Shown one piece after another: positions 1 to 9,012 of a DNA stretch of 64,000 nucleotides. Position 1 is the stretch's first letter, and the number at the start of each line of letters is the position of its first letter. The DNA is taken from positions 682,001 to 746,000 of the forward strand of contig NZ_JAERQY020000001.1 of the NCBI RefSeq assembly GCF_016735495.2, read 5' to 3'. The notes below the pieces were generated by a model. That model was not told where the DNA came from. It ran no database searches and worked only from the letters and a program-made list of their open reading frames with translations. This DNA is from Lysobacter sp. MMG2. Lineage in GTDB: Bacteria; Pseudomonadota; Gammaproteobacteria; Xanthomonadales; Xanthomonadaceae. The position numbers and the translations under genes were made by a program.

Positions 1-1493
1 GCAATGCGGTTCGCGGTGCCTTCGGGCATCGCGGCCTGTGCGTTGACGATCGCTTCGAGCCTGTCGTTGACGACGTGCGATTCAGCCGTGGGCGCGGCCG
101 TGACCGATGTGCTCCGTTCGGCGGGGACAGACGCCGCTGCGCTTGAATCCATTGCTTGCGCGGCCGCAAACACCAGAGGAGGACCGGGCCGGACGGGTTC
201 CACGGTCGCGTGAACGGATTCGAGCAGCATCGGCGTAACCGGCCTGGGTGCGGTCGCCGCCGATTCGGCGCTCTCGCTCTCGATGTCTTCGACGAACAGC
301 AGGCCGGCTGCCGCCTCGCTGCCGGCCCGGAATCGATGCGCGAAGCCCGCCTCTGTGCTCGACGGCGCTTCCCACGGGGCGCGGTGGGACTCGTGGTTCG
401 GCTCCCAAGTCCCTTCTCCGGCCAACATCTGCACCTTGGCGCCGATCGCATGCCCGGTCTGTTCGTTCGGGATCGGATCCGAGGGCGGTGCATCCAAGTT
501 CCGGTTATTCATTTTCAGTGTTCTCTGACGTTTTCGCCTCGCGATGCCGGGCAGGAACAGGCCGAATGCGGCAAGGCCGGCGACGGGCAGCACGAGCTTC
601 CATGGAACGGCCGACGCGAACCCCATGCCAGCGCCCTCGCGGCCGATACTGGCCGTAGCTGCCGCCACGACGCTCGAATCCTCAGGTGCTACGGAGGCGC
701 GATTGATTACTGTGGGGGATGGCGCGGGAGGAGTTGCTTCACGACCAACTGCATTGGCGGCAACTACGGGGGCCGGCGCTTGTTGCGTATCGCCGCCGCC
801 CGTTTCCTCGACATCGCGCGTGTCGAAGAAGGACGTCACGTAACTTGGCCGCTCTGAGGCTTTGCGCAGCGGCTCGTCGTTTGCCAAGGGAAGCGGCCCT
901 GCGCTTTCCGTCACCGCATTCGCGGTTACTTCGCCACCCGACTCGACGGGCGTCGCTTGGAGTTCGACCGCTGGACGAACCACGCCCGCGTTCCTCTGGC
1001 GGACACGCACGGCTGAGGTCGTCGCATGCCGCGCACTCCCGGCCCGCCGATCAGCACGGACAGGTCGGGGCGGCGTGGATGGCGGAGGCAATGGCTCCAC
1101 CTTATCGACAGTCTCGGCGACGGGACTGGCGACCTCCGACCAGCCGGCGCCCCCGGGGTATTGCCCGAACCCGCTGATGGGCGCACGAGGCGGCGGACTG
1201 ACGGGTCTTGGCGGAGCGGGTTTCTTGCGCCGCCAGAACATCCACGACCTGCGCTTCGTGGGCTCACCAGCGGTTGGAGCGGTCGGGGTCGGGGTCGCCC
1301 CCTTCGCCGCGCCAAGGTAGGTCGGCGGAGGGGGCTGGCCTTGTTCGACAGTTGCGGAATCCGCGGGGGGCGATGCCGGGGCGGCCCCGTGCATCGAGAA
1401 CATCAGTGCAACGAATGAAGCCGGAACCAGCGTTGCCCTGATGCGCGGAGCAAGCCCGGTCGCAATCCTCCGCCTCTTCCCTGCTGTCGTCAT
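1..1493 (-). CDS. Proline-rich bitopic membrane protein, unknown function (C-terminus beyond left edge)
   Basis: The minus-strand frame from the ATG at 1493 stays open to the window edge (about 497 codons). A TGA lies seven codons upstream in frame, so this is the first possible ATG. The N-terminus has a basic stretch and then a hydrophobic segment (about residues 22-40) ending in a signal-peptide-like region. The next 250 residues are rich in Pro, Ala and Thr. Residues about 300-317 form one clear membrane segment followed by RRKRQR, which predicts a periplasmic N-terminal half and a cytoplasmic C-terminal part. The gene starts 34 bp after the FkbM-type gene, so the two are probably cotranscribed. 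The topology resembles FimV/TspA-type proteins, but I see no LysM or TPR motif. Function unknown. Confidence 0.72.
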   Translation of the reverse strand, partial: MTTAGKRRRIATGLAPRIRATLVPASFVALMFSMHGAAPASPPADSATVEQGQPPPPTYLGAAKGATPTPTAPTAGEPTKRRSWMFWRRKKPAPPRPVSPPPRAPISGFGQYPGGAGWSEVASPVAETVDKVEPLPPPSTPPRPVRADRRAGSARHATTSAVRVRQRNAGVVRPAVELQATPVESGGEVTANAVTESAGPLPLANDEPLRKASERPSYVTSFFDTRDVEETGGGDTQQAPAPVVAANAVGREATPPAPSPTVINRASVAPEDSSVVAAATASIGREGAGMGFASAVPWKLVLPVAGLAAFGLFLPGIARRKRQRTLKMNNRNLDAPPSDPIPNEQTGHAIGAKVQMLAGEGTWEPNHESHRAPWEAPSSTEAGFAHRFRAGSEAAAGLLFVEDIESESAESAATAPRPVTPMLLESVHATVEPVRPGPPLVFAAAQAMDSSAAASVPAERSTSVTAAPTAESHVVNDRLEAIVNAQAAMPEGTANRI

Positions 1494-1527
1494 CCCCGCC
1501 CCCCGCTCCGGTCAGACTCGCCGGCCG

Positions 1528-2289
1528 TTACAGCTCGATCAGTCTCTCGAAGATCACACCGCCTTCCTGAGGTACGGCGATCACGTTCTGATACACGCGA
1601 CCCGGGAAGATGTTGAGCGCGTTACCGACCTGGTTGTTGCGCGAATACAGGTACGGCAGGTGCGACCAGCAGCGGTAGCCGAGGTCCTTCACGCGACGGA
1701 TTTCTTCCTCCGCCATGTCCTGATCGCCCATGCGGAAATACAGGGCCGGGCGGTGCTTGCGGATGGTGGCGGCCGCGCCATCGAGGACCGAGCAAAGCTC
1801 TCCCGCATAGTTGATCTTGAGCAGGTGCAGCGCATCGAGGTTCAGGTCGTCGAGCGTCTTGACCGGCACTCGTTCGCGGCGCTCGCTGACGCTTTCCACG
1901 CTCGGCACCAGCGTGCCGAGTTCGGCCACGCCTTCCATGCGACCCAGCCACATCGGGTGCGTGTGCACATTCGATAGGCCATTGAGCGCGACGTTGGCGC
2001 ACAGCTGCTGCATCACCATGCGGCGCGGTTCGATGACGTGGACCTGGCCACGATCGCCCACGGCGCGCGCGAACCAGAGCGCATGCGCACCGTATTCGCT
2101 GCCCATCTCAAGCACGAACTGGTGGTCGGACACGATCTCGCTGAGCAGGTCGAGCTCCTGTTCGATCCACTCACCGTACTGCGCGAGCGAACGGGAGGCC
2201 GGGCAGCGACCAGGAACGGAATTCATGACGCCGTAGCGCGTCTTCCAGAGCTGGGGAATGCCTTCGGTGGGGCTGTGCAGGTTGTTCAT
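1528..2289 (-). CDS. FkbM-family SAM-dependent methyltransferase (divergent)
   Basis: The 253-residue protein has the start of a Rossmann methyltransferase fold: EMGSEYGAH at 61-69 stands where the glycine-rich SAM loop is expected, and the acidic end of strand 2 is in VIEPRR (85-90). The FkbM signature usually written KIDVEGAE reads KINYAGEL here (158-165), so its conserved acidic residue is changed. Family members usually methylate small molecules, sugars or surface glycans; no substrate can be assigned. It lies 34 bp upstream of the proline-rich membrane protein gene on the same strand, which suggests a shared role. The start at 2289 has only a weak ribosome binding site. Confidence 0.7.
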   Translation of the reverse strand: MNNLHSPTEGIPQLWKTRYGVMNSVPGRCPASRSLAQYGEWIEQELDLLSEIVSDHQFVLEMGSEYGAHALWFARAVGDRGQVHVIEPRRMVMQQLCANVALNGLSNVHTHPMWLGRMEGVAELGTLVPSVESVSERRERVPVKTLDDLNLDALHLLKINYAGELCSVLDGAAATIRKHRPALYFRMGDQDMAEEEIRRVKDLGYRCWSHLPYLYSRNNQVGNALNIFPGRVYQNVIAVPQEGGVIFERLIEL

Positions 2290-2475
2290 GCGGCGACTCA
2301 GGATATGAAACGACAGGGAAACCGACCCGCAAGGGTGCTCGGCTATGGCAACAGATCTTGGAGGTCGAGCGCACCAAGAAAAATGAGAACCGTCTGAAAA
2401 AGCGGCCGGGCGCGGGCGGTGGCAGAAGGGATTGGCTTCACGCTACGCTGCCCAACCCGTCGAATGGATATCGCG

Positions 2476-3513
2476 ATGACACGCCTGCTCCTGGCCCTGT
2501 CACTCACTCTGTATGCCTGCCTCGCGGACGCGGCGGTTCCGATGTGGGGTGCGCGGCAATCCAGCCCCGCCGGCACGGCGCCGTCGCAACTCAAGCCGGG
2601 CGAGTGGATCTGGGGCGGCGACAATCGCGCCGGCCCGCTGGCCGTCGTGGTGAGCCTGTCGGACCAGCGCGCGGTGGTGTACCGCAATGGCATCCCCATC
2701 GGCGTCAGCACGGTCAGTACGGGGCGCAAGGGCTACGAAACCCCGACGGGCGTGTTCACGATCCTCCAAAAGGACAAGGACCATCGCTCCAGCCTCTACA
2801 ACGCCGCACCGATGCCCTACATGCAACGGCTGACGTGGGACGGCGTCGCGCTGCACGCGGGCGGCCTGCCGGGCTATCCGGAATCGCACGGCTGCGTGCA
2901 TCTGCCTTCGGAATTCGCGCGGCTGCTGTTCGACTCGTCGAACATGGGCATGGTCGTGGTCGTTTCGCAGGAAGGCCGTTCGCCGGAAGACACCGCGCAT
3001 CCGGGCGCGCTGATCCCGATCAATCCCAACACGGGCGCCGAGGCCGCGATTCCGCCGCTCCAGGCCGGGCAGAAGTACCGTTGGCGACCGGAAGTGTCGA
3101 CTGAAGGCCCGGTGTCGATCCTGCTCAGTGCAGCCGATGGCCAGGTGATCGTCTATCGCAACGGCATCGAGATCGGCCGCTCGCGCGTGCTGATCCGGCA
3201 GCCGGAACAACCGCTGGGCACGCACGCGTACATCGTCAAGGACGGTTTCATGTCCGGCGACAACCCGCTGCTGCCCGGCACACGGATGCCTAACTGGAGC
3301 ACGATCGGCATTCCGGGCAACGGCCCGGCGGCCGGTCAGCTGCTGGGACCGGAGACGATCGATCGCGTGGTGATTCCGCACGATTTCGTCGCCGCGGTGC
3401 TGCCGCTGCTTACGCCCGGCGTGGTGATGCTGGTCACCGACGAACGCGTGCAGACGCAGACCACCGAAGGCGCCCCGGTGCAGGTGCTCGACTCCGACCC
3501 GCCGGAAACCTGA
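2476..3513 (+). CDS. Secreted L,D-transpeptidase (YkuD domain) with a second degenerate domain copy
   Basis: The chosen start (MTRLLLAL) gives a Sec signal peptide ending near ADA and a 345-residue protein; in-frame ATGs at 2419 and 2464 would only lengthen the N-terminus. Residues about 52-170 form a YkuD domain with catalytic motif SHGCVHLP (Cys140) and the upstream LHAGG histidine (127). Such enzymes cross-link peptidoglycan or attach proteins to it in the periplasm. Residues about 211-326 repeat the same pattern (VIVYRNGIEIG against VVYRNGIPIG in copy one) but lack the HGC motif, so this half is probably non-catalytic. The NTF2-like gene follows 9 bp downstream and is probably cotranscribed. 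Confidence 0.85.
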   Translation: MTRLLLALSLTLYACLADAAVPMWGARQSSPAGTAPSQLKPGEWIWGGDNRAGPLAVVVSLSDQRAVVYRNGIPIGVSTVSTGRKGYETPTGVFTILQKDKDHRSSLYNAAPMPYMQRLTWDGVALHAGGLPGYPESHGCVHLPSEFARLLFDSSNMGMVVVVSQEGRSPEDTAHPGALIPINPNTGAEAAIPPLQAGQKYRWRPEVSTEGPVSILLSAADGQVIVYRNGIEIGRSRVLIRQPEQPLGTHAYIVKDGFMSGDNPLLPGTRMPNWSTIGIPGNGPAAGQLLGPETIDRVVIPHDFVAAVLPLLTPGVVMLVTDERVQTQTTEGAPVQVLDSDPPET

Positions 3514-3522
3514 GGCCTCGCC

Positions 3523-3951
3523 ATGGATCCGATCCTCGCCACCTTGCATGCCTATCGGGACGCCGTGCTGGCGAAGGACGTCGAGGCGTTCGTCCGGCTC
3601 TACGACGACGACCTGCACGTCTTCGACATGTGGGGCGACTGGTCGCTGCGGGGACTCGCCGCGTGGCGGCGCATGGCACAGGGCTGGTTCGGCTCGCTCG
3701 GCGACGAATGCGTTGTGGTCTCGTTCGACGACATCCAGTCATCGAGCGCAGGCGCCATCGCATACGGCCACGCCACCGTCACCTACACCGCGCAGTCGAA
3801 GGACGGCGTCGCCCTGCGCTCGCTGTCGAACCGGATGACGCTGGTGCTGCAACGGCGTGGAGAGGACTGGAAAGTCGTGCACGAGCACACTTCCGCGCCG
3901 ATCGAACACGCAACGCTGAAGGCCGTGTTGCAACGACCGCGCGACGCCTGA
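3523..3951 (+). CDS. NTF2-like (SnoaL/DUF4440-type) protein
   Basis: This 142-residue protein has the SnoaL/DUF4440 pattern. There is an N-terminal helix (YRDAVLAKDVEAF), a Tyr-Asp-Asp segment, a central region with WRRMAQGWF, and a C-terminal beta strand carrying WKVVHEHTS, the usual end of these single-domain cone folds. Family members act as small hydrolases, isomerases or ligand-binding proteins. There is no signal peptide, so it is predicted to be cytoplasmic. It starts 9 bp after the L,D-transpeptidase gene and is probably cotranscribed with it. No specific reaction can be assigned. Confidence 0.72.
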   Translation: MDPILATLHAYRDAVLAKDVEAFVRLYDDDLHVFDMWGDWSLRGLAAWRRMAQGWFGSLGDECVVVSFDDIQSSSAGAIAYGHATVTYTAQSKDGVALRSLSNRMTLVLQRRGEDWKVVHEHTSAPIEHATLKAVLQRPRDA

Positions 3952-3984
3952 GTCGCGCCTCGCGCAACGCACCTCGAAAAGACA

Positions 3985-4010
3985 AAGGCCCGGTCGACTG
4001 ACCGGGCCTT
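3985..4010 (-). terminator. Rho-independent terminator of rhlE
   Basis: A perfect 10-bp stem (AAGGCCCGGT with its complement) closes a 6-base loop. Read on the minus strand it is followed by a T-rich run (CTTTTC). It lies just past the rhlE stop and may also stop transcription arriving from the plus-strand genes. Confidence 0.75.
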
Positions 4011-4037
4011 CGCATCTTCATGCGATGAAGACGTGCC

Positions 4038-5348
4038 TCAACCGTTGGCGACGCCGCTGCGCGAGCCGCGGCCCTGGCCGCCGCCGCGATGCTGCTTCGG
4101 ACCCGCATGCGCGTGGCGCGGCGCAGGCTTGCCGTGCGGACGGTGCGCGGCCTTGCGCGGCGCGCCCTGCTTCTGGCGCGGATTCGGCAGCGGCGCGTTG
4201 AACTGGATCGCGCGGCTCGGCGCGAAGCCCTCCACGACCACCAGCTCGACTTCCGACTTCAGCATGTTCTGCACCTGGCGCAGCAGGCCGCCCTCTTCCG
4301 GCGCGACCAGCGACAGTGCTTCGCCGCTGGCGCCGTTGCGGCCGGTGCGGCCGATGCGGTGCACGTAGTCTTCGGCGACCATCGGCAGGTCGTAGTTGAT
4401 GACCAACGGCAGGTTCGGGATGTCCAGGCCGCGCGCGGCGACGTCGGTGGCCACCAGCACGCGGGCCTTGCCGGCCTTGAACTGGTTCAGCGCCTTCTGA
4501 CGCTGCGCCTGGCTCTTGTTGCCGTGGATCGCGACGGCAACCAGGCCCGACTCTTCCAGCTGCTCGGCCAGGCGGTTGCAACCGTGCTTGGTGCGACCGA
4601 ACACGATGGCCTGGTCGGTGTGGCGCGCGCTCAGGATCGACACCAGCAGGTCACGCTTGCGGGCGACGTCGACCGGATGGGCGCGATGCGTGATCGTCTG
4701 GACCACGGCGTTCTGCGCGGCAACCTGCACCTGCTTCGGCGAGCTCATGAACTCCATGGCGAGCGCCTTGAGCTGCGATTCGAACGTCGCCGAGAACATC
4801 ATCGTCTGGCGATCGCGCGGAAGCTTGCCGAGGATGCGCTTCATCGCCGGCAGGAAGCCCATGTCGAGCATGCGGTCGGCTTCGTCGAGCACCAGCAGCT
4901 CGATCGAATCGAGCTTGACGGTGCCGCGATCCAGATGGTCGATCAGGCGGCCCGGCGTGGCGACGAGCACATCGACGCCACGGCGGAACATCTCCACCTG
5001 CGGGCCCATGCCGGCGCCGCCGAAGATGGCGCTGATGTTCATGCGCAGATGCCTGGCGAAGCCGCGCAGGTTGTCGTTGACCTGCACCGCGAGTTCACGC
5101 GTGGGCACCAGCACCAGCGCGCGCGGACGACGGAAGCCGTTGGGCGAGGTCTGCTTGGACAGGCGGTGCAGCAGCGGCAGGCCGAACGCGGCCGTCTTGC
5201 CGGTGCCGGTCTGGGCGCCGCCCAGCAGGTCGTGGCCGGCCAGCGCCATCGGGATGGCCTGGGCCTGGATCGGCGTCGGGGTGGTGTAGTTCTGTTCGGC
5301 CAGCGCGCGCAGCAGCGCGGGCGAAAGCCCGAGGGTTTCGAACGTCAT
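4038..5348 (-). CDS. rhlE: ATP-dependent RNA helicase RhlE (DEAD-box)
   Basis: All DEAD-box helicase motifs are visible in the 436 residues: Q motif region (TPTPIQAQAI), motif I AQTGTGKT (45-52), TPGR (131-134), DEAD (155-158), SAT (186-188), ARGLD (305-309) and HRIGRTGR (330-337). A basic, Arg/Gly/His-rich tail follows from about residue 385, as is typical of the RhlE branch and used for RNA binding. RhlE proteins remodel RNA structure in ribosome assembly and RNA decay. A good ribosome binding site (GGAG, 9 bases from ATG) supports the start. It is transcribed divergently from the antiporter gene across a 345-bp gap. Confidence 0.93.
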   Translation of the reverse strand: MTFETLGLSPALLRALAEQNYTTPTPIQAQAIPMALAGHDLLGGAQTGTGKTAAFGLPLLHRLSKQTSPNGFRRPRALVLVPTRELAVQVNDNLRGFARHLRMNISAIFGGAGMGPQVEMFRRGVDVLVATPGRLIDHLDRGTVKLDSIELLVLDEADRMLDMGFLPAMKRILGKLPRDRQTMMFSATFESQLKALAMEFMSSPKQVQVAAQNAVVQTITHRAHPVDVARKRDLLVSILSARHTDQAIVFGRTKHGCNRLAEQLEESGLVAVAIHGNKSQAQRQKALNQFKAGKARVLVATDVAARGLDIPNLPLVINYDLPMVAEDYVHRIGRTGRNGASGEALSLVAPEEGGLLRQVQNMLKSEVELVVVEGFAPSRAIQFNAPLPNPRQKQGAPRKAAHRPHGKPAPRHAHAGPKQHRGGGQGRGSRSGVANG

Positions 5349-5693
5349 GCGATGTAGCTCCGTATGCGCGCCATCGCGCCGTGCCGGCTGAACGCAGCAG
5401 GCACGGACGAAACGTCGCGTGATGCCCCCGGCGTTCCCTGAACCGCGCCGGCGGTGATCGTGTTGGCCGGCGACCGGATGCTCCGGGCCGTGTCTGCGCT
5501 ACGAAAGACGTGCGGGATAGAAGCCGTTTGCTCGAACCGCAATGCGGTCCACGGCGGGCATACCTGGGAAACGTACCCTTGCGGGGGAGGCAGCCGTGCG
5601 CTGAACGGGGCGGACTCTACGCGAAAGCGGCCGGTCCCGCCACCCATGTAGGCTGCGCGGGCCGGTGCGATTCATATGGAATGAGGACGAACG
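5349..5693. other. 345-bp divergent intergenic region between rhlE and the antiporter gene
   Basis: No coding frame here is credible. The stretch must hold the promoters for rhlE (minus) and the CPA2 antiporter gene (plus), and it is long for this gene-dense window. It contains several short GC-rich inverted repeats but no hairpin followed by a T-run. A long rhlE leader is possible. I could not identify a convincing promoter or riboswitch. Confidence 0.4.
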
Positions 5694-7520
5694 ATGGCGG
5701 ATGTGGGGTCGAACGATCTGGTCAAGGTGGTGGCCCTGCTTGGGGCGGCCGTGGTGGCGGTGCCCGTGTTCAGGCGCCTGGGGCTGGGCTCGGTGCTGGG
5801 ATACCTGGCCGCCGGGCTGGTGATCGGCCCCTTCGGCCTGGGCTGGTTCTCCGACCCGCAGGCGATCCTGCACGTCGCCGAGCTGGGCGTGGTCATGTTC
5901 CTGTTCCTGATCGGCCTGGAAATGCGCCCCTCGCATCTATGGAGCCTGCGCAAGCAGATCTTCGGGCTGGGCACCCTGCAGATCGTCGCCTGCACCGCCG
6001 CCCTGACCGGCGTGGGCCTGTTGTTCGGCTATGCGCCGGTGGTCGCCTTCATCGGCGCGATGGGCTTCGTGCTGACCTCCACGGCCATCGTGATGCAGCT
6101 GCTGGCCGAGCGTGGCGACATCGCCCTGCCCCCGGGCCAGAAGATCGTGTCCGTGCTGCTGTTCGAGGACCTGCTGATCGTGCCCCTGCTGGTGCTGGTG
6201 GCGCTGCTGTCCCCCGCCGAGCCGAGCGCCGACACCTCGCGCTGGGCCTCGATAGGCATAGGCGCCGGCGTGCTGGCCGCGCTGGTGGCGGCGGGCATCT
6301 GGCTGCTGAACCCGCTGTTCCGGCTGCTCGCAGCGGCCCGGGCGCGCGAAGTGATGACCGCCGCCGCGCTGCTGGTCGTGCTCGGTTCGGCGCTGCTGAT
6401 GCAGTTGGGCGGGTTGTCGATGGCGATGGGCGCCTTCCTGGCCGGCGTGCTGCTTTCCGAATCCACCTTCCGCCATCAGCTTGAGGCCGACGTCGAACCC
6501 TTCCGCGGGCTGCTGTTGGGGCTGTTCTTCCTCGGCGTGGGCATGGCACTGGACCTGGCCGTGGTGCGCGAGAACTGGGTGCAGATCCTCGGCGCCGTGC
6601 TCGCGATGATGGTGGTCAAGGCGCTGTGCATCTATGCGGTCGCGCGACTGTTGGATTCCAGCCATCACGAAGCCCTCGAGCGCGCCACGCTGATGGCGCA
6701 GGGCGGCGAGTTCGCCTTCGTCCTGTACTCCACCGCCGCCGCCAGCGGCGTCATCGCGGCGACGCAGAACGCCAACCTCACCGCCATCGTCGTGCTGTCG
6801 ATGGCGCTGACGCCGCTGGTGACGCTGGCCGTGCGGCCGTGGTTGAAACGCGACGAGGTCACGCTGGGGGACGATGTCGATGTCGCCGACGGCCTGAGCG
6901 GCAGCGTGCTGATGATCGGTTTCGGCCGGTTTGGCCAGGTGGTCAGCCAGTCGCTGCTCGCGCGCGGCGTGGACGTGACCATCATCGACAACGACGTGGA
7001 GATGATCCGCAGCGCCAGCACCTTCGGATTCAAGATCTACTACGGCGATGGCACGCGCCTGGACGTGCTGCGTGCGTCCGGTGCGCATACCGCGCAGGTG
7101 ATCGCGGTGTGCATCGACAACAAGGATGCCGCCAACCGCATCGTCGAAGTGGCCAAGGCGGAATTCAGCCAGGCCCGGCTGTTGGTGCGTTCCTACGATC
7201 GCGAGCATTCGTTGGAGCTGATCAATGCCGGCGTCGACGTGCAGGTGCGCGAGACGTTCGAGTCGGCGATGAAGTTCGGCCATGCCGCGCTGTGCCAGCT
7301 CGGCGTGCCGAAGGAGGACGCGCTGGAGATCGTCGAGGACGTCCGCCGTCGCGATGCCGAACGCGTGCAGTTGGAGTTGTCCGAAGGCCTGCGCGCGGGC
7401 ACGAGGCTCCTCATCGGCAACGTGGCGCACGGGCCGACGCCGACGCCGTTCACCCGTCCTCGGCATGCGGCCACGCCCCTTACCGCGGAAACCGCGGAGG
7501 CGACGCGCGAACCGTCCTGA
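5694..7520 (+). CDS. CPA2-family monovalent cation:proton antiporter with RCK/TrkA-N domain (KefB/KefC-like)
   Basis: The 608-residue protein has about 12 hydrophobic segments over the first 390 residues with family features (GPFGLG near 45, ELGVVMFLFLIGLEM near 65-80). A cytoplasmic RCK (TrkA-N) domain follows, with nucleotide-binding pattern GFGRFGQVV, the acidic IIDND at the end of the second strand, and YYGDGT. This is the build of K+/H+ antiporters such as KefB, KefC and YbaL. It has no clear glutathione-gating features, so ion specificity is open. The start is preceded by GAGG. An inverted repeat follows the stop, before the convergent beta-CASP gene. Confidence 0.87.
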   Translation: MADVGSNDLVKVVALLGAAVVAVPVFRRLGLGSVLGYLAAGLVIGPFGLGWFSDPQAILHVAELGVVMFLFLIGLEMRPSHLWSLRKQIFGLGTLQIVACTAALTGVGLLFGYAPVVAFIGAMGFVLTSTAIVMQLLAERGDIALPPGQKIVSVLLFEDLLIVPLLVLVALLSPAEPSADTSRWASIGIGAGVLAALVAAGIWLLNPLFRLLAAARAREVMTAAALLVVLGSALLMQLGGLSMAMGAFLAGVLLSESTFRHQLEADVEPFRGLLLGLFFLGVGMALDLAVVRENWVQILGAVLAMMVVKALCIYAVARLLDSSHHEALERATLMAQGGEFAFVLYSTAAASGVIAATQNANLTAIVVLSMALTPLVTLAVRPWLKRDEVTLGDDVDVADGLSGSVLMIGFGRFGQVVSQSLLARGVDVTIIDNDVEMIRSASTFGFKIYYGDGTRLDVLRASGAHTAQVIAVCIDNKDAANRIVEVAKAEFSQARLLVRSYDREHSLELINAGVDVQVRETFESAMKFGHAALCQLGVPKEDALEIVEDVRRRDAERVQLELSEGLRAGTRLLIGNVAHGPTPTPFTRPRHAATPLTAETAEATREPS

Positions 7521-7537
7521 TCGCGCGCGCCCGCATT

Positions 7538-7563
7538 GCATCCCGGCACACGTGCCGGGATGC
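7538..7563. terminator. Inverted repeat between convergent genes (probable bidirectional terminator)
   Basis: A perfect 11-bp stem (GCATCCCGGCA) closes a CACG loop just after the antiporter stop and six bases before the end of the convergent beta-CASP gene. There is no T-run on either side, so intrinsic termination is uncertain. Confidence 0.5.
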
Positions 7564-7568
7564 GCGCC

Positions 7569-8957
7569 TCACACCTGCAACGTCAAGCCCGGCCGCGCCA
7601 GCGTGGCGTGCATGCCCCAGGCATCGCCGATCTCGCCGGCCAGCGCTTCGCGCGCGCGATCCTCGCCGTGCACCAGCGCCAATGGCGGATGCGCGATGCC
7701 CTCGCCGCCGGCGATGGCGCCATACCAGGCCATCAAACCGCGCTGATCGGTATGCGCCGAAAGCCCGCCGACCGTATGTCGCTGCGCGTTCACGCGCACA
7801 TCGTGTCCATGGATGCGCACCCAACGCGCACCATCGACCAACCGCCGGCCGAGCGTGCCTTCGGCCTGGTAACCGACGAACACCACATGCGTCTGGCGCC
7901 GGTCCAGGCGATGGCGGAAGTGATGCAGGATCCGCCCTGCGTTCGCCATGCCGGAGCCGGCGATCACGATCGCCCCGCGCTCGATCCGGTTGATCGCCAT
8001 GGACTCATCGCGCGTCTGCGTGAAATGCAGATTGGGCAGACGGAACGGCGTGGGCTTGTCGCGCCACACGCGCTGCGCATCCTCGTCGAAGAGGTCGGCA
8101 TGGCGGTCGTAGATCGCCACCACCTTCTGCGCCATGGGGCTGTCCAGGAAGATGCTCCAGCGCGCCAGGTTCCATTCGTCCCAGTGGCGCGCGAACCAGT
8201 ACAGCAATTCCTGGCTGCGCCCCACGGCGAAGGCCGGGATCAGCACGTTGCCGCCTTCGCGCCAGGCCGTGTCGAGGATGGTGCCCAGTTCGCGGATCGT
8301 CTCGGCGCGATCGCGGTGCAGTCGATCCCCGTACGTCGACTCCATCAGCACCAGGTCGGCGCGGTCGATCGGGGCGGGGTCGCGCAGGATCGGCGTGCCC
8401 TTCGGCCCCAGGTCGCCGGAAAAGAGCAACCTGCGACCGTCCGCTTCCAGCTCGACGCTGGAGGAACCGAGGATATGTCCGGCCTCGCGGAACGTGAGTT
8501 CGACTCCCGGCAGGATCTGCGTGCGCGTGTCATAGCGCAGCGGGCGCACCAACGCCATCGCCGACTGCACGTCCTCGCGCGTGAACAGCGGCAGCGCCTG
8601 CGGTTCGCCGTCGTGGCGGTAGCGGTTGTGACGCTCCGCCTCGCCCTCCGAAATGGACGCGGCGTCCATCAGCATCACCGGCATGAGGTCGGCGGTCGCC
8701 TCCTGCGCGAAGATCGGTCCGCGAAAACCGCGCGCGACCAGCAGCGGCACGCGGCCGATGTGGTCGATATGCGCGTGGCTGATGACCAGCGCATCGATGG
8801 CCGCCGGTTCGAACGGAAACGGCTCGGTATTGCGGCGCTCGGCCTCGGGACTTCCCTGGATCATCCCGCAGTCGAGCAGCACGCGCCGTCCGGCCGCCTC
8901 GACTTCATGCAGCGAGCCGGTGACTTCACCGGCTGCCCCGTGAAAATGCACACGCAT
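7569..8957 (-). CDS. MBL-fold beta-CASP RNA metallohydrolase (CPSF-like)
   Basis: The 462-residue protein has the zinc signature HAHIDH (61-66), downstream metal ligands in EAGHILGS and FSGDLG, and the beta-CASP insert with its C-terminal motif LSAHTDQ. This is the architecture of the CPSF73/Ysh1-type nucleases found widely in bacteria. Expected role: metal-dependent RNA cleavage or trimming in the cytoplasm. GAGG lies 6 bases before the ATG. A small membrane protein, a thioredoxin-like protein and other genes follow upstream on the same strand, but spacing does not prove one operon. Confidence 0.88.
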   Translation of the reverse strand: MRVHFHGAAGEVTGSLHEVEAAGRRVLLDCGMIQGSPEAERRNTEPFPFEPAAIDALVISHAHIDHIGRVPLLVARGFRGPIFAQEATADLMPVMLMDAASISEGEAERHNRYRHDGEPQALPLFTREDVQSAMALVRPLRYDTRTQILPGVELTFREAGHILGSSSVELEADGRRLLFSGDLGPKGTPILRDPAPIDRADLVLMESTYGDRLHRDRAETIRELGTILDTAWREGGNVLIPAFAVGRSQELLYWFARHWDEWNLARWSIFLDSPMAQKVVAIYDRHADLFDEDAQRVWRDKPTPFRLPNLHFTQTRDESMAINRIERGAIVIAGSGMANAGRILHHFRHRLDRRQTHVVFVGYQAEGTLGRRLVDGARWVRIHGHDVRVNAQRHTVGGLSAHTDQRGLMAWYGAIAGGEGIAHPPLALVHGEDRAREALAGEIGDAWGMHATLARPGLTLQV

Positions 8958-9012
8958 GTTTCGCCTCGTCGCGTTGTAACCGCGACCAAGCTACCACGGC
9001 GTACGGCATGCC

